Source of the DNA: CBDDDW01 sp965226805
Lineage (GTDB): Bacteria; Chloroflexota; Dehalococcoidia; Lucifugimonadales; JAGWBF01
Length of the DNA: 64,000 nt
Direction: 5' to 3'
Assembly (NCBI GenBank): GCA_965226805.1
Contig: CBDDDW010000019.1
Span: 1-64,000 of the forward strand
Positions 54,625-63,643 of the stretch are shown here, piece after piece; the first letter of the stretch is position 1, and every line of letters begins with the position of its first letter. The position numbers were made by a program, and so were the translations under genes. The notes below the pieces were generated by a model. It was given only the letters and a program-made list of their open reading frames with translations. It did no database searches and was not told the origin of the DNA.

Positions 54625-55239
54625 CTACGTAACTACTTCACCTATGATGTCCGGGGAGTGGTCCCATCCCCGCACCACCAGGTCCAGCATCACCCCATGC
54701 GTCTCGAGAAAGTCCACGTTTCGGTTTTCTGTCTTGCCCAACTTGGGGTCCCGGGGCTCCCTTCCATGGCCGTCCGGCAGTACACCGATAAGGTCCGTCC
54801 AGTCCCCCAAGGGATAGACGTGCCGGTGCCACACGGCGCGGTTGAAGGAGATACCCTGCGTACCATCCAGCAGGAACGAGCGCACCGAATCGGGGTCAGG
54901 GAATCCATCCTTGTCGGATGGGTCCGGGGCGACGGCAAAGATCGAGGCGGCGCCACCGTAGGGAATCAGAACCTCAGTCTCTTCCAGGTGGGACTCCAGC
55001 GTATGGAACTCGAACTTACGCCTGTAGTACCTAATCCAACCTATATAAGATTCCCGGCCGTTAAAATCTAAGTCGCACAAGCTCCAGAGGTCGACGTGGG
55101 GTATGCGGGCCCCGTCGGGCTGCATATCGGTACGCCTTTTACCCACCTCTCTCTCGGGTAAAGCCAGCACGGCGCCAAAGGGCTTAAACGCCTCCTCGGT
55201 GAGCCTCTCTACGGAAACTTCTATCCTACGAATCGCCAC
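54625..55239 (-). CDS. Ureidoglycolate lyase (AllA)-family protein
   Basis: 204 residues from ATG 55239. AllA-like cupin-fold marks: TEEAFKPFGAVLALPER, FEFHTLESHLEETEVLIPYG (metal-type histidine and glutamate), FLLDGTQGISFNRAVWHRHV and YPLGDWTDLIGVLPDG. The enzyme splits ureidoglycolate to glyoxylate and urea at the end of allantoin breakdown. It overlaps the end of the racemase-type gene by 14 bases, so they form one operon. With the PuuE-like gene at 46 kb it hints at ureide use. Confidence 0.83.
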   Translation of the reverse strand: MAIRRIEVSVERLTEEAFKPFGAVLALPEREVGKRRTDMQPDGARIPHVDLWSLCDLDFNGRESYIGWIRYYRRKFEFHTLESHLEETEVLIPYGGAASIFAVAPDPSDKDGFPDPDSVRSFLLDGTQGISFNRAVWHRHVYPLGDWTDLIGVLPDGHGREPRDPKLGKTENRNVDFLETHGVMLDLVVRGWDHSPDIIGEVVT

Positions 55240-56059
55240 GGTTCCCTCCTTCCGCCACCGGGGTTAAGCTCCTCAGGAGCCGCCCATGTCCTTGAATGGG
55301 CTCGGTCCAGCCGATTTTCCTGAGAGTCATCCAGATGGTCGCCTGATTTACTGTGATTACCGTCTTTTCCAGCTTCTGCTCCAGTTCCTCCACGGCTTCC
55401 AGCGCCCTCCACGCCGTCGCCGGCAAGAACACCGTGTCCGCGTCCTTGTGCACGACGGTGGGTACGAACTCGCAGATAACCTCGGGCTCCTGCATAGCGA
55501 CGTCGTGAGGGCTCGTGGAGTCCTCCAACGAGGGCTCGCCCTCGGCGCTCAACACCTCGAAACCCGCCTCTTCCAGCATAGGCTTCAGCGAAGTCTGCAG
55601 GAGGGAGGTCCGGTAGGGCCCAGCGACGCTGATCCGGCGGGTGCCCATGAACCGCATCGCCTCGACGGTCGACGTCATCGCCGTGATGGCTGGAACTCCT
55701 GTTACCTGCTCCAGGTTCTCCACAAGCTGACGATCGTAATCAAGGCTTCCTTTGAAAAAAGTACCGGCGGTACAGGCGTATACGAGGAGGTCCGGGGTCA
55801 CATTGGCCAGGGACCTAGCGCCCCTTTCCACATCTTCGTTCATCTGCTGGATGTCCATCCCGAACATCGCACCCTTAGATTGACCAGGCTTCCCTTCTTG
55901 GGCCGCGTCTCTCGCTCTTGTGGGTTGGTTGCCCCAGACCCCGTTCCACATTCGCTCAAAGTGCACCGTGATTTCCCTGGGCATCACCGTGTAAAAGTCC
56001 GGCTCGACCGTCGGGTTCGTGGAGGGCATCATAGCTCCTACGCGTATGGGCCTTCCCAT
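55226..56059 (-). CDS. Asp/Glu-racemase superfamily enzyme (maleate isomerase/AMDase-like)
   Basis: 277 residues from ATG 56059. It begins RVGAMMPSTNPTVEPDFYTV, as in maleate isomerases. The first catalytic cysteine is in LLVYACTAGTFFKG (Cys96). The second, normally in a SCTxxR motif, reads FLPATAWRALEAV with Ala214. One-cysteine members such as AMDase keep the second rather than the first, so the chemistry here is not obvious. It is followed by the AllA-like gene with overlapping ends. Confidence 0.83.
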   Translation of the reverse strand: MGRPIRVGAMMPSTNPTVEPDFYTVMPREITVHFERMWNGVWGNQPTRARDAAQEGKPGQSKGAMFGMDIQQMNEDVERGARSLANVTPDLLVYACTAGTFFKGSLDYDRQLVENLEQVTGVPAITAMTSTVEAMRFMGTRRISVAGPYRTSLLQTSLKPMLEEAGFEVLSAEGEPSLEDSTSPHDVAMQEPEVICEFVPTVVHKDADTVFLPATAWRALEAVEELEQKLEKTVITVNQATIWMTLRKIGWTEPIQGHGRLLRSLTPVAEGGNRGDS

Positions 56060-56197
56060 TAGCCCCTCTTTCTTTCCTCTCGCGCCGGGCGAACCAGCAC
56101 AGGGCTCTTGGAACCTGACGGCTGACCCTGGGTCCGGCCTTCATCTAGCACGAAATAGAGCCATTCCAGGGGCCGAGTTTCATCCACTCACACTCTA

Positions 56198-56818
56198 TCA
56201 GGGCGAAGCCGGCGATGTGGCCCTACCTACACCGATCATCGAGTCACGGGTAACGAGGCCCACCAGCTGCTCCTCCATGAGGTTGTCGGTGCCATCTGGA
56301 CGCTCTGGGAGCACCATATAGCGCACATCGGAGTTGCTGTCCCAGACCCGCACCTCCACGGACTCATCCAGCTCGAGCCCGAACTCGCGCAAGACGGCCC
56401 GTGGTTCTATAACTACGCGGGACCGGTAAGCGGGGGACTTGTACCATCCGGGCGGCAGACCAAGGACGGGCCAGGGGTAGCAGGAGCACAAAGTGCAGAC
56501 CACCACATTGTGGACCGCCGGCGCGTTCTCCAGCACCACCATCTGGGAACCCTCGAGGCCACCGTACCCGAGTTCCGCGATCGCTTCCGTTCCATTCTCG
56601 AGGAGCCTCCTCTTATAAGCCGGGTCAACCCAGGCGCGGGCAGTGACTTTGGCGCCGTTCAGCGGCCCGATGTCCTCCCGATAGGCACGCTCCACCGTGT
56701 CAACGGCGTCGCTGGACACAAACCCCTTCTCAACAAGAAGCGACTCCAATGCCTTGGTGCGCACTGCCGGGTGGGTCTCCAGTCCTTCGTGATGCCATTC
56801 CTCGTGCTGTGAGGTCAA
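56198..56818 (-). CDS. nthA: Nitrile hydratase alpha subunit, cobalt type
   Basis: 206 residues from ATG 56818. The metal-binding claw VVCTLCSCYPWPVLGLPP is intact; CTLCSC with Thr at the second place marks the cobalt class. Others: RTKALESLLVEKGFVSSDA, YRSRVVIEPRAVLREFG and VRVWDSNSDVRYMVLPERP. It turns nitriles into amides with the beta subunit encoded just upstream. Thiocyanate hydrolase is a related alternative, but its separate small subunits are not seen. Confidence 0.93.
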   Translation of the reverse strand: MTSQHEEWHHEGLETHPAVRTKALESLLVEKGFVSSDAVDTVERAYREDIGPLNGAKVTARAWVDPAYKRRLLENGTEAIAELGYGGLEGSQMVVLENAPAVHNVVVCTLCSCYPWPVLGLPPGWYKSPAYRSRVVIEPRAVLREFGLELDESVEVRVWDSNSDVRYMVLPERPDGTDNLMEEQLVGLVTRDSMIGVGRATSPASP

Positions 56819-56849
56819 CTGGTGGGTCCTCCTCTTTGGTGTCTACAGC

Positions 56850-57515
56850 TTATGCCGGAGCGAGGTAACTTTCCCACATGTCTACATTGAGGCTCTCGTG
56901 GGGTTCCGCGGACTCTCCCCAGAGCTCCCGACAATCGAACCGCACGCTGTACACTGCCTGGGGCCCTCCCGCGAGCACGCCTTCGTCGGCGTCGTGAAGG
57001 TCGTGGAGCCGCTCGATGATGCCCGTCTTCCCACGAACGTACCTTGGGAGCCGGGTGTGTCGCTTGGGATGGATGTTGCGGACGCGAACAGTGTCTCCTA
57101 CGCCGAACCGCGGCGGTACGCCCGATTCCCTGTGTGGCGGCTGCGTCCTATGAATCCTGTCCAGTATTTTCTTTGCCAACTCCGGGTCCTTTCTTTGGAG
57201 GACTTGGGTGTCTGGGTTGGCAAGGAGGAACCTTCTCCTGGAACTCAGCTCCTCCGTGCTCACCATCCCCTTCCCCACCAGGGCCCTTTCCAATACCATT
57301 AGGATCCTCTCGTAATATCCCAAAGATAGGTACTGGGCCGGGGGGAGGCTCTCGAGGGCGGCACGCATCCCGCCGGGATCGAGAGGTCGGTGTGGGGCCA
57401 TGGACAAAAGCATGGCGAACAGCCTGCTTTCCCAGGGTGCATGGAAGACGGCGTCCTCCTCGGGGCGTACGGCGCCGAATCCGTGCATCCCACCCATATC
57501 GTGAATGCTGTTCAT
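56850..57515 (-). CDS. nthB: Nitrile hydratase beta subunit
   Basis: 221 residues from ATG 57515. It starts NSIHDMGGMHGFGAVRPEED, the standard beta beginning, with FHAPWESRLFAMLLSM, and ends FGVGDTVRVRNIHPKRHTRL, PRYVRGKTGIIERLH and YSVRFDCRELWGE. The beta-before-alpha order matches cobalt nitrile hydratases. The intergenic gap is 31 bases. No activator protein gene is adjacent, although the cobalt class usually has one. Confidence 0.93.
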   Translation of the reverse strand: MNSIHDMGGMHGFGAVRPEEDAVFHAPWESRLFAMLLSMAPHRPLDPGGMRAALESLPPAQYLSLGYYERILMVLERALVGKGMVSTEELSSRRRFLLANPDTQVLQRKDPELAKKILDRIHRTQPPHRESGVPPRFGVGDTVRVRNIHPKRHTRLPRYVRGKTGIIERLHDLHDADEGVLAGGPQAVYSVRFDCRELWGESAEPHESLNVDMWESYLAPA

Positions 57516-57572
57516 CTCATTTATTTACGCCCGAGTCTGGCACTATTGCTCAGTCAACCTAAAATGATACAT

Positions 57573-57660
57573 GTCATTCTGAGCCGCAGGCGAAGAATCT
57601 GGTAGTGTGGGGTCCCCTCCCTTCCAGATTCTTCGGTCGCTGCACTCCCTCAGAATGACA
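57573..57660. repeat. REP-like palindrome, GTCATTCTGAGC type
   Basis: GTCATTCTGAGCCGCAGGCG starts at 57573 and the complement arm (CCCTCAGAATGACA) ends at 57660, with CGAAGAATCTGG paired to CCAGATTCTTCG inside. It is the most regular copy in the window, located before the nitrile hydratase operon. The gap 57516-57810 holds no gene. Confidence 0.8.
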
Positions 57661-57810
57661 CGCTGTCGAAATCTTGTTGACAAGGTACTAGGTCCCAAAA
57701 ACTGGACGACAGCCAAGAGCTAGACGTACGGCCTTCTTCAAGCCGTGTGATCGCGGCGCTATAGCTGGGCTGAGATTATCTGAGTAGCTGAGCCTGGGAG
57801 GCCCCCTGAG

Positions 57811-58107
57811 CTATTTCAGCTCGAAGAGAAGGACGTGAACGTCGTTCGTCCCAGTATTCTCCGTAGCATGGCTCATGGCCGGCGCGAACATTGTGTCGCC
57901 GGTTTTTAGCTCCGCATCCATCTCCTGGCCGTCTGGCAAGGTAAACTTGATTTTGGCAGGGGACATCGCGTAGGCGACGAGATCTGGATGGGCGTGCATT
58001 GCTGTCTTGTCACCAGACTTGCCCTTATACTCGAGCAAACGCACCCGCTCGTTTTCGAAGATCGTTTTGTAGTTGTGTGGCGCCACCACGATCGCGTCAT
58101 CTGACAT
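57811..58107 (-). CDS. Small cupin-domain protein
   Basis: 98 residues from ATG 58107 (GAGGAG 12 bases upstream). A single cupin barrel: NERVRLLEYKGKSGDKTAMH, AHPDLVAYAMSPAKIKF, LKTGDTMFAPAMSHATENTG. The histidines in MHAHPDL and SHATEN fit the metal ligands. Such proteins bind metal or small acids; a link to the nitrile hydratase is only positional. Confidence 0.75.
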   Translation of the reverse strand: MSDDAIVVAPHNYKTIFENERVRLLEYKGKSGDKTAMHAHPDLVAYAMSPAKIKFTLPDGQEMDAELKTGDTMFAPAMSHATENTGTNDVHVLLFELK

Positions 58108-58272
58108 GCTTGTTGGTTCTCCTCTCTTCTGATCCACCAGAGACCTAGCGATTGAACGGCCCCGGTTCCACTAATGTAAGGTGTCATTCAATGGGAGTCA
58201 AGATTCGATCAGCGCTACGTTGCGAATCTGGCCAATCGGAAAAATCGGCCTCCGCCGAATACTACCGACTTC

Positions 58273-60918
58273 TCAGCCCAGCTTCCTCGTCGTGCTCTCG
58301 ACATATTGGTTGCGTAACCCGTCGTCCTGGAAAAGCCCCGCGATTTCGTCGATCATCGCCCTGGCTTGATGTCGCCGGGCGTCCGCTTCGCCTGAGCGCC
58401 CGGAGGCGGCCAGCGCTTGGGCTGCTCCCGCACGCACCTGCCACACGAGCGGTCGCATGCGCATCTCCAGCGCCAAATGCTCCGCCTGGCTGAACTTCTC
58501 GAGCGCGGGTTCCGTCTCGCCTCGCACAGCGCTGATTTGGGCATCGGCAAACGCAACCAAGGGATAAAAATGCCTCATCTCCCGCTCTTCCGAGAACTCC
58601 CGGGCTTCTTGTGCAAGCTTGCCCGCTTCCTCCGTGTCGTGTCGTGCCAGTGCTAGGAACGCAGATCCGACCAGCAATGGTGGGCGTGCCAGGAATTTCA
58701 TGGCATCAGAGCTAGCAAGGCCATTTCGGAGCAAATCACCTGCGCGCCCAAGTTCACCCATCGCCAGGGCACTGAGGCCCATATCCGCCCATATCATCGT
58801 ACCCATGACATTCCCCAGGGGCTTCTCCAGCACCTCCATGGCCTGGGAATGTAAGTCTACCCCCTCTTGGGAATATTCGCCGCCGATGTCCAGGTAGGCC
58901 GTGCCCAGTCCACACAGCGCCGCGGCTTCTAGGAAAGGGGACCCGGCTGCACGACCCGCTCGAAGCGCTGTTTGATGGCAGGCGATCGCCTTTTCGTACT
59001 CGCCCCTCATCCAGTGGATCTGCCCCTGCATCAGCGACCCGTCCGACTCTTCCTCTGCCGCTCCAATCTGTGCCGCTATTCTTGAGCCTTCTTCGGCTTC
59101 GCGAAGCGCTGTGTCCAAGTCCCAGATCCTTATATGGTACAGGGGACTTGGTAGGGCCAGAAGAGCCGCTTGCCATTTCCGATTTCCCAGCTCTTCAGCA
59201 AGCTGACGCGCCTCTTGCGCCACTTCCCATGCCTCATCGAACCTTGTCATATAAGTTAGAGTGTTGGCGATGTGGGCCATGCCGAACAACCTGGGCTCCT
59301 CCAGCTGCAGGTCGCGCCCAATTCTAGCGGACTCGTTGAGGTGCTCCACGGCGTCGTCGAACATTCCGAAAGGGACACGGAGGTAGCAGTATGTCATATG
59401 AAGCTCGGCCATCCCAGGGAGATCATCGCAACTAACGGCCAGGCGTCCGGCGTTTTCGAGATGCTCCTCCGCTTGGCGAAACTGGCCCTGCATCAGCGCG
59501 GTCACGAATCCTAGTTTGTTCAGCGCAGAAACCTGCATAGGAAGGTCGTTTTGGTCTTCCGCCACCTGGAGCATCTTGTGGTAGTTTTCAACGGCTCCAG
59601 GTATTTCGCCTCCAAATGTCATAGCTCCGCCAAGGCCCTCGTATGCCCGCCGGGCCAGACGAGAGTCTTTCACGGTATCCAGAATCTCGAGCGCCCGAGT
59701 GTAGGATTTTATCGCCTCGGTTGTGGAGTAGGCGCCGGCGGCACGGTCTGCGGCATCGATGAGATACGGTAGCGCTCGGGATTCCTCACGGGCCTCCAAG
59801 AAGTGCCACGCTATTTCCCCGACGCGGTCGGGCTGTATCCTTTCGATACATTCCGCGACGCGAGAGTGGAGTTCCCGGCGACGGCTCAAGAGCAACGACC
59901 CATAGGCTGTCTCCTGCGTCAGTGCGTGTTTGAACAGGAAATCCTGATGTGGCAGCCGGCCGCCCTCGAGTATCAACTCACGGCGCTGCAGCTCCGTGAG
60001 TGCGTTGTCAAGAGTCTGTTGAGCCCCGTGGACATCGGCAAGGGTCTCAAATTGGAATTCGCGACCGATAACGGACGCGGATTGGGCCACACGCTTCGAC
60101 TCCTCATCGAGCCTATCCAGGCGGGCGGTGATCACCCCTGCCAATCTATCTGGCACAGCTAACGTCTCTATGTCTTGGGTGGCGCGCCAGTGGGAGTTCT
60201 CTCGAATCACCAGGCCGGTATCGAGCAGAGACCTGATTACTTCCTCGACGAAGAAGGGATTGCCCTCCGCTTTCGTCATGATGAGCTGCCGAACCTTTTC
60301 CGGTAAGTCCTCGACGTGCAACAAATTAGCTACAAGCTCCCACGAGCAATCATTATCCAAGGGCTCGAGCGCGAGGGGAGTGTAGCGGTGCGCGTAATCA
60401 CGCACGGCGGTCTCGTGGAAACGCCAGGACAGCTCCTGCCGCCATGGGCGAAACAGGCCGAGAACCATCAGTGCTGCGCGGTCCGTGATCTCCATCAGGC
60501 GCTCCACGAGATCGATGGAAGTAGGGTCGAACCAGTGCAGGTCCTCGAACACAAGAACGAGGGGCTGTCTCTCAGCCAACCGTTCGAAAAGTTCGCAAGT
60601 GGCCTCGAAAATCCTGCCTCGGACCTGAGGGGGCTGGAGGTAGCGTACCCGCTCGTCTTCGTCCGGGAGTTGGACTCCTAGCAGCGTGGCGATGAACGGT
60701 GCTATCTCATCGACTCGATGAGGCGATAAGTCTGCAATGTGCGCCTTTACCGCGTCATATTTGTCTGCATCGGTCCAGCCCGGCCCGAATCCGAAGTACG
60801 CATTCAACAGGTCTACGAAAGGAGAGTACGGTGCTGCCGCTTCATAAGAAACAGAGCGACCTTCATACCATGCGATCAGCTCCTCACCGGCGCCGGTCCG
60901 CTCACCAGCCTTTGTCAC
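58273..60918 (-). pseudogene. ATPase/TPR part of a cyclase-linked regulator (C-terminal frame)
   Basis: 881 residues from GTG 60918, overlapping the upstream frame by 17 bases. It begins with AWYEGRSVSYEAAAPYSPFV and Walker B is in PLVLVFEDLHWFD, but Walker A is at the end of the upstream frame. The sequence therefore represents the second part of one protein. The ATPase part runs to about residue 330 (EGNPFFVEEVIRSLLD, SASVIGREFQFE), then about 500 residues of TPR-like helices (YHKMLQVAEDQNDLPMQVSA and so on). The frameshift lies near 60905-60918. Joined to the upstream part the protein would be about 1200 residues, like other adenylate-cyclase/AAA/TPR regulators. Confidence 0.82.
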
Positions 60919-61864
60919 TCGTCAGGATTCCTTCTGCGACCAGCGCGTGCCGCAGTTCGGCGATCAGACGTGATTTACCCAGCCCAGGTTCTCCCATCAC
61001 CGAGATGATCTGGCCCGATCCCTGTCGGAGATCGGTGATCAAGGCCCGCAGTACACTCGTCTCCCGTTCGCGACCGATCAGTGGCGCGTCCAGCCCCTCT
61101 ATGCCGCGCAATCTGCCCGGTGTCTCCTTCACACCTAACACGCGGTAAGCTTGGACCGGCTCGCCCTTACCTTTGAGATCGATCCCGCCCAGGTCCTCGA
61201 AATCGAAAAGAGGTGCAACAGCGTTACGTGTATCCTCGGTAATCTGCACGGTACCGGGCTGAGCCGTCTGCTCCATACGGGCGGCCACGTTGATCGCGTC
61301 ACCCAGCGCTGTGTATTCCAAACGCAGGTCCGAACCAACCTCTCCTACCACTACGAGGCCGGTGTTAATGCCCACTCTCACCTCGAAGTCCAGACCCCAT
61401 TCTCCCTTGACCCGCTCCCGATAGGGACGCATACCATCGACGATGTCGAGCCCAGCCAGAACTGCCCTTTGAGGGTCGTCTTCGTGGGCTATCGGAGCGC
61501 CAAAGAAAGCAAGGATCCCATCACCCATGAGCCGGGCAAGGGTTCCCTCGTAGCGGTATACCGGTGCGATCAGGTAATCGAATGCGCCGTTCATGACATC
61601 GGCCCACTCTTCGGGATCGAGTTTCTCAGCGGCCGCTGTGGAGGCAGCTACGTCACAGAAGAGCATAGTTACGATTCGGCGCTCGCCCTGGACGCCGCCT
61701 GCCTTCGCGGCCTCCAGTTTAGCCAGAAGCTCTTTGGGGATATATTGGTGCAGCCGAGCCCGATTGGAGTCGGACCGTGATCCGTCCAGTTGATGGCCGC
61801 AGCTCACGCAGAATTTCGCCCCCGCGGGCAGCTCCACATCGCACTCAGGGCACTTGGTACTCAA
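60902..61864 (-). pseudogene. Zinc-ribbon, class III cyclase and Walker A part of the same regulator (N-terminal frame)
   Basis: 320 residues from TTG 61864. The frame is open upstream through a second zinc ribbon (CLGCGTTNPVGASFCLTCG) to a border with IS630 at 62010, but no ATG or GTG exists there. A zinc ribbon (CPECDVELPAGAKFCVSCG), class III cyclase domain (RRIVTMLFCDVAASTAAAEK, GTLARLMGDGILAFFGAP, YTALGDAINVAARMEQTA) and then SVMGEPGLGKSRLIAELR, Walker A. It stops at SDKGW. Cyclase metal residues (Asp in FCDV, Asp in MGDG) are kept. Signalling by cyclic nucleotide is plausible only if the frame is intact in the cell. Confidence 0.83.
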
Positions 61865-62007
61865 GGACGCGCCGCATGTCAGGCAAAAACTTGCCCCTAC
61901 AGGGTTGGTTGTTCCACAGCCAAGGCAGTTCGCGCCCTCAACATCGACGGCAGTAGAGCTATCGCTCTGGCTAGGGGGGGCAGACGGTCGCGCTCGTTGC
62001 CTGGACC

Positions 62008-62832
62008 CTAGTCTAGTGTCTCGTAAATAGCTTTACAGCGTGAGAGCTTGGTGAGGATCGCTTGAGCGGAGGCATGCCATACAAACGGCTTGGGATCCGC
62101 GTTGGACGCCGCCAGGTATTCCTTAATCGCGGCGATCAACTCCGGGACGCTCTCGAAACTCCCCCGCCGTACTCTTTTCTCCGTCAACTCCCTGAACCAC
62201 CGCTCCACCAGGTTCAACCAAGACGAGCTCGTCGGCGTGAAGTGCAGGGTGAACCGCGGGTGCTTCTCCAGCCACGCCTTCACCTTGGACTGGTTGTGGG
62301 TCCCATAGTTGTCCACAATCAGATGGAGCGGCGTCTCCTTGGAAAACTCCCGGTCCAGTCGCCGCAGGAAGCGCAGGAACTCCTGGTGCCGGTGCTTAGC
62401 CATGCACTCCCCGATCACCCGCCCGTCCAAGACATTGAGGGCCGCAAATAGGGTCGTGGTCCCATGCCGCTTGTAGTCGTGGGTCATGGTTCCGCAGCGC
62501 CCTTTCTTCATAGGCAGGCCGGGCTGGGTACGCTGAAGGGCCTGGATTTGGCTCTTCTCATCCACGCACAGGACCACGGCTTTGTCGGGAGGATTGAGGT
62601 ACAGCCCCACTACGTCGGTGAGTTTCTCGGTGAACCGCCAGTCCTTGGAGAGCTTGAATCGCTTCGTCCGGTGGGGCTGTAACCCGTGAGCGGACCAGAT
62701 GCGCTGCACGGTGGCCTTGCTAAGGCCCTGGGCCTTGGCCATGGTGCGGATGCTCCAGTGGGTTGCTCCGGGGGGTTTGGTCTGGGTAGTGGCCTGCACC
62801 ACCTCGTTCACCCGGTCGGCTCCGTAGGTCAC
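62008..62832 (-). CDS. IS630-family transposase, catalytic part
   Basis: 274 residues from GTG 62832, which overlaps the stop of the first frame (GTGA). Winged-helix part GATHWSIRTMAKAQGLSKAT, then DDE residues in VLCVDEKSQIQALQRTQPG, HLIVDNYGTHNQSKVKAWL and SSWLNLVERWFRELTEKR. The stop TAG is made of the target TA plus the next G, so the gene ends outside the element proper. A -1 shift on the GGGGG run at about 62834-62838 could fuse it to the first frame. Confidence 0.9.
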   Translation of the reverse strand: MTYGADRVNEVVQATTQTKPPGATHWSIRTMAKAQGLSKATVQRIWSAHGLQPHRTKRFKLSKDWRFTEKLTDVVGLYLNPPDKAVVLCVDEKSQIQALQRTQPGLPMKKGRCGTMTHDYKRHGTTTLFAALNVLDGRVIGECMAKHRHQEFLRFLRRLDREFSKETPLHLIVDNYGTHNQSKVKAWLEKHPRFTLHFTPTSSSWLNLVERWFRELTEKRVRRGSFESVPELIAAIKEYLAASNADPKPFVWHASAQAILTKLSRCKAIYETLD

Positions 62833-63148
62833 CCCCGCCGGCCCCGGCCGGGTGCGATCTCGGTGAGGGCACTAGGGCCGCCCTGGAGGAAACGCTGGCG
62901 CCAGAGCATGACGGTGGGACGACTGACGCCCACCTCTCGGGCAATCCGGCTATTGGGCACACCGTCGGCGGCGAGGAGGGCGATCCTGGCCCGGAAGGCG
63001 ACGCTTTGGGGAGTGTTCTGGGCACGGACCCAGGCTTCCAGCGTTCGGCGTTGCTCGGGAGATATCGTGAGGAGATCAGCTGATTTTGGCATGAAGCAAG
63101 CATACCCCAATATCCACTATATATCAAGGCATTTGCGAGACATTAGAC
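62011..63148 (-). mobile_element. IS630-family element with TA target duplication
   Basis: The element is 1138 bp. Left end GTCTAGTGTCTCGTAAAT and complement of the right end GTCTAATGTCTCGCAAAT give a near-perfect 18-base inverted repeat. TA precedes (62009-62010) and follows (63149-63150), as IS630/Tc1-type transposition requires. Two overlapping minus-strand frames encode the transposase. It lies between the regulator's N-terminus and an unknown plus-strand ORF. Confidence 0.93.
62829..63092 (-). CDS. IS630-family transposase, N-terminal DNA-binding part
   Basis: 87 residues from ATG 63092 (an in-frame ATG at 63110 is upstream). Helix-turn-helix in SVAFRARIALLAADGVPNSR and REVGVSRPTVMLWRQRFLQG, then a glycine/arginine linker PGRGRRG. 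In many IS630 elements this is continuous with the catalytic part or joined by programmed frameshifting. The GTGA overlap on a G-run fits that here. Confidence 0.82.
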   Translation of the reverse strand: MPKSADLLTISPEQRRTLEAWVRAQNTPQSVAFRARIALLAADGVPNSRIAREVGVSRPTVMLWRQRFLQGGPSALTEIAPGRGRRG

Positions 63149-63151
63149 TAG

Positions 63152-63549
63152 ATAAGGTTCGGATAAGAATCAGCGAAATCCGGGACGACCGAGCCGAACG
63201 TTCTGGGATCACTACCGCGATGATTCTCCGCGCCCTTTGGGACAATTACCAGAAGGCGATGCAGCTGACACCAGTCCTAGACCACAAAAGTGAGCCCACG
63301 GGGGAGTACCGTTACGGGAGTGCCATCGCCAATCGGGCCCTGAAACTCATCGGCCGGCATCTCGGCAGGTTCCCTACCAGGTCCGAGGTTGCTGGTACGT
63401 TCAAGCACGTAGTCCAGCCGTCGGTGGACCCGAAGACGCTGACTATAGATCAGATTAAGACCATCCTGGATGGCTACCGGCGAGCAGTGGTCATCGAGGG
63501 CGCAGTAGTGAAAGTGATTGAGCCGTTGTCAGGGTACTCTGGTGAATGA
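63152..63549 (+). CDS. Unknown protein, start uncertain
   Basis: The frame is open from the IS630 border (DKVRIRISEIRDDRAERSGI) to a stop at 63547. ATG 63220 would give 109 residues (MILRALWDNYQKAMQLTPVL, YGSAIANRALKLIGRHLGRF, LTIDQIKTILDGYRRAVVIE). The composition is protein-like, mostly helical and basic. I do not recognise it. The open frame continues across the empty-site junction for about 12 codons without a start codon, so the IS may not have destroyed its start. Confidence 0.45.
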
Positions 63550-63643
63550 CGGCGCGATCGGCTGCTGGAATAGCCTGGGTGAGCCCCAAATTAAGACAAT
63601 TTCACACGTGCGCAGCCTATAGAATGTAGCAACATCGCTGGAT

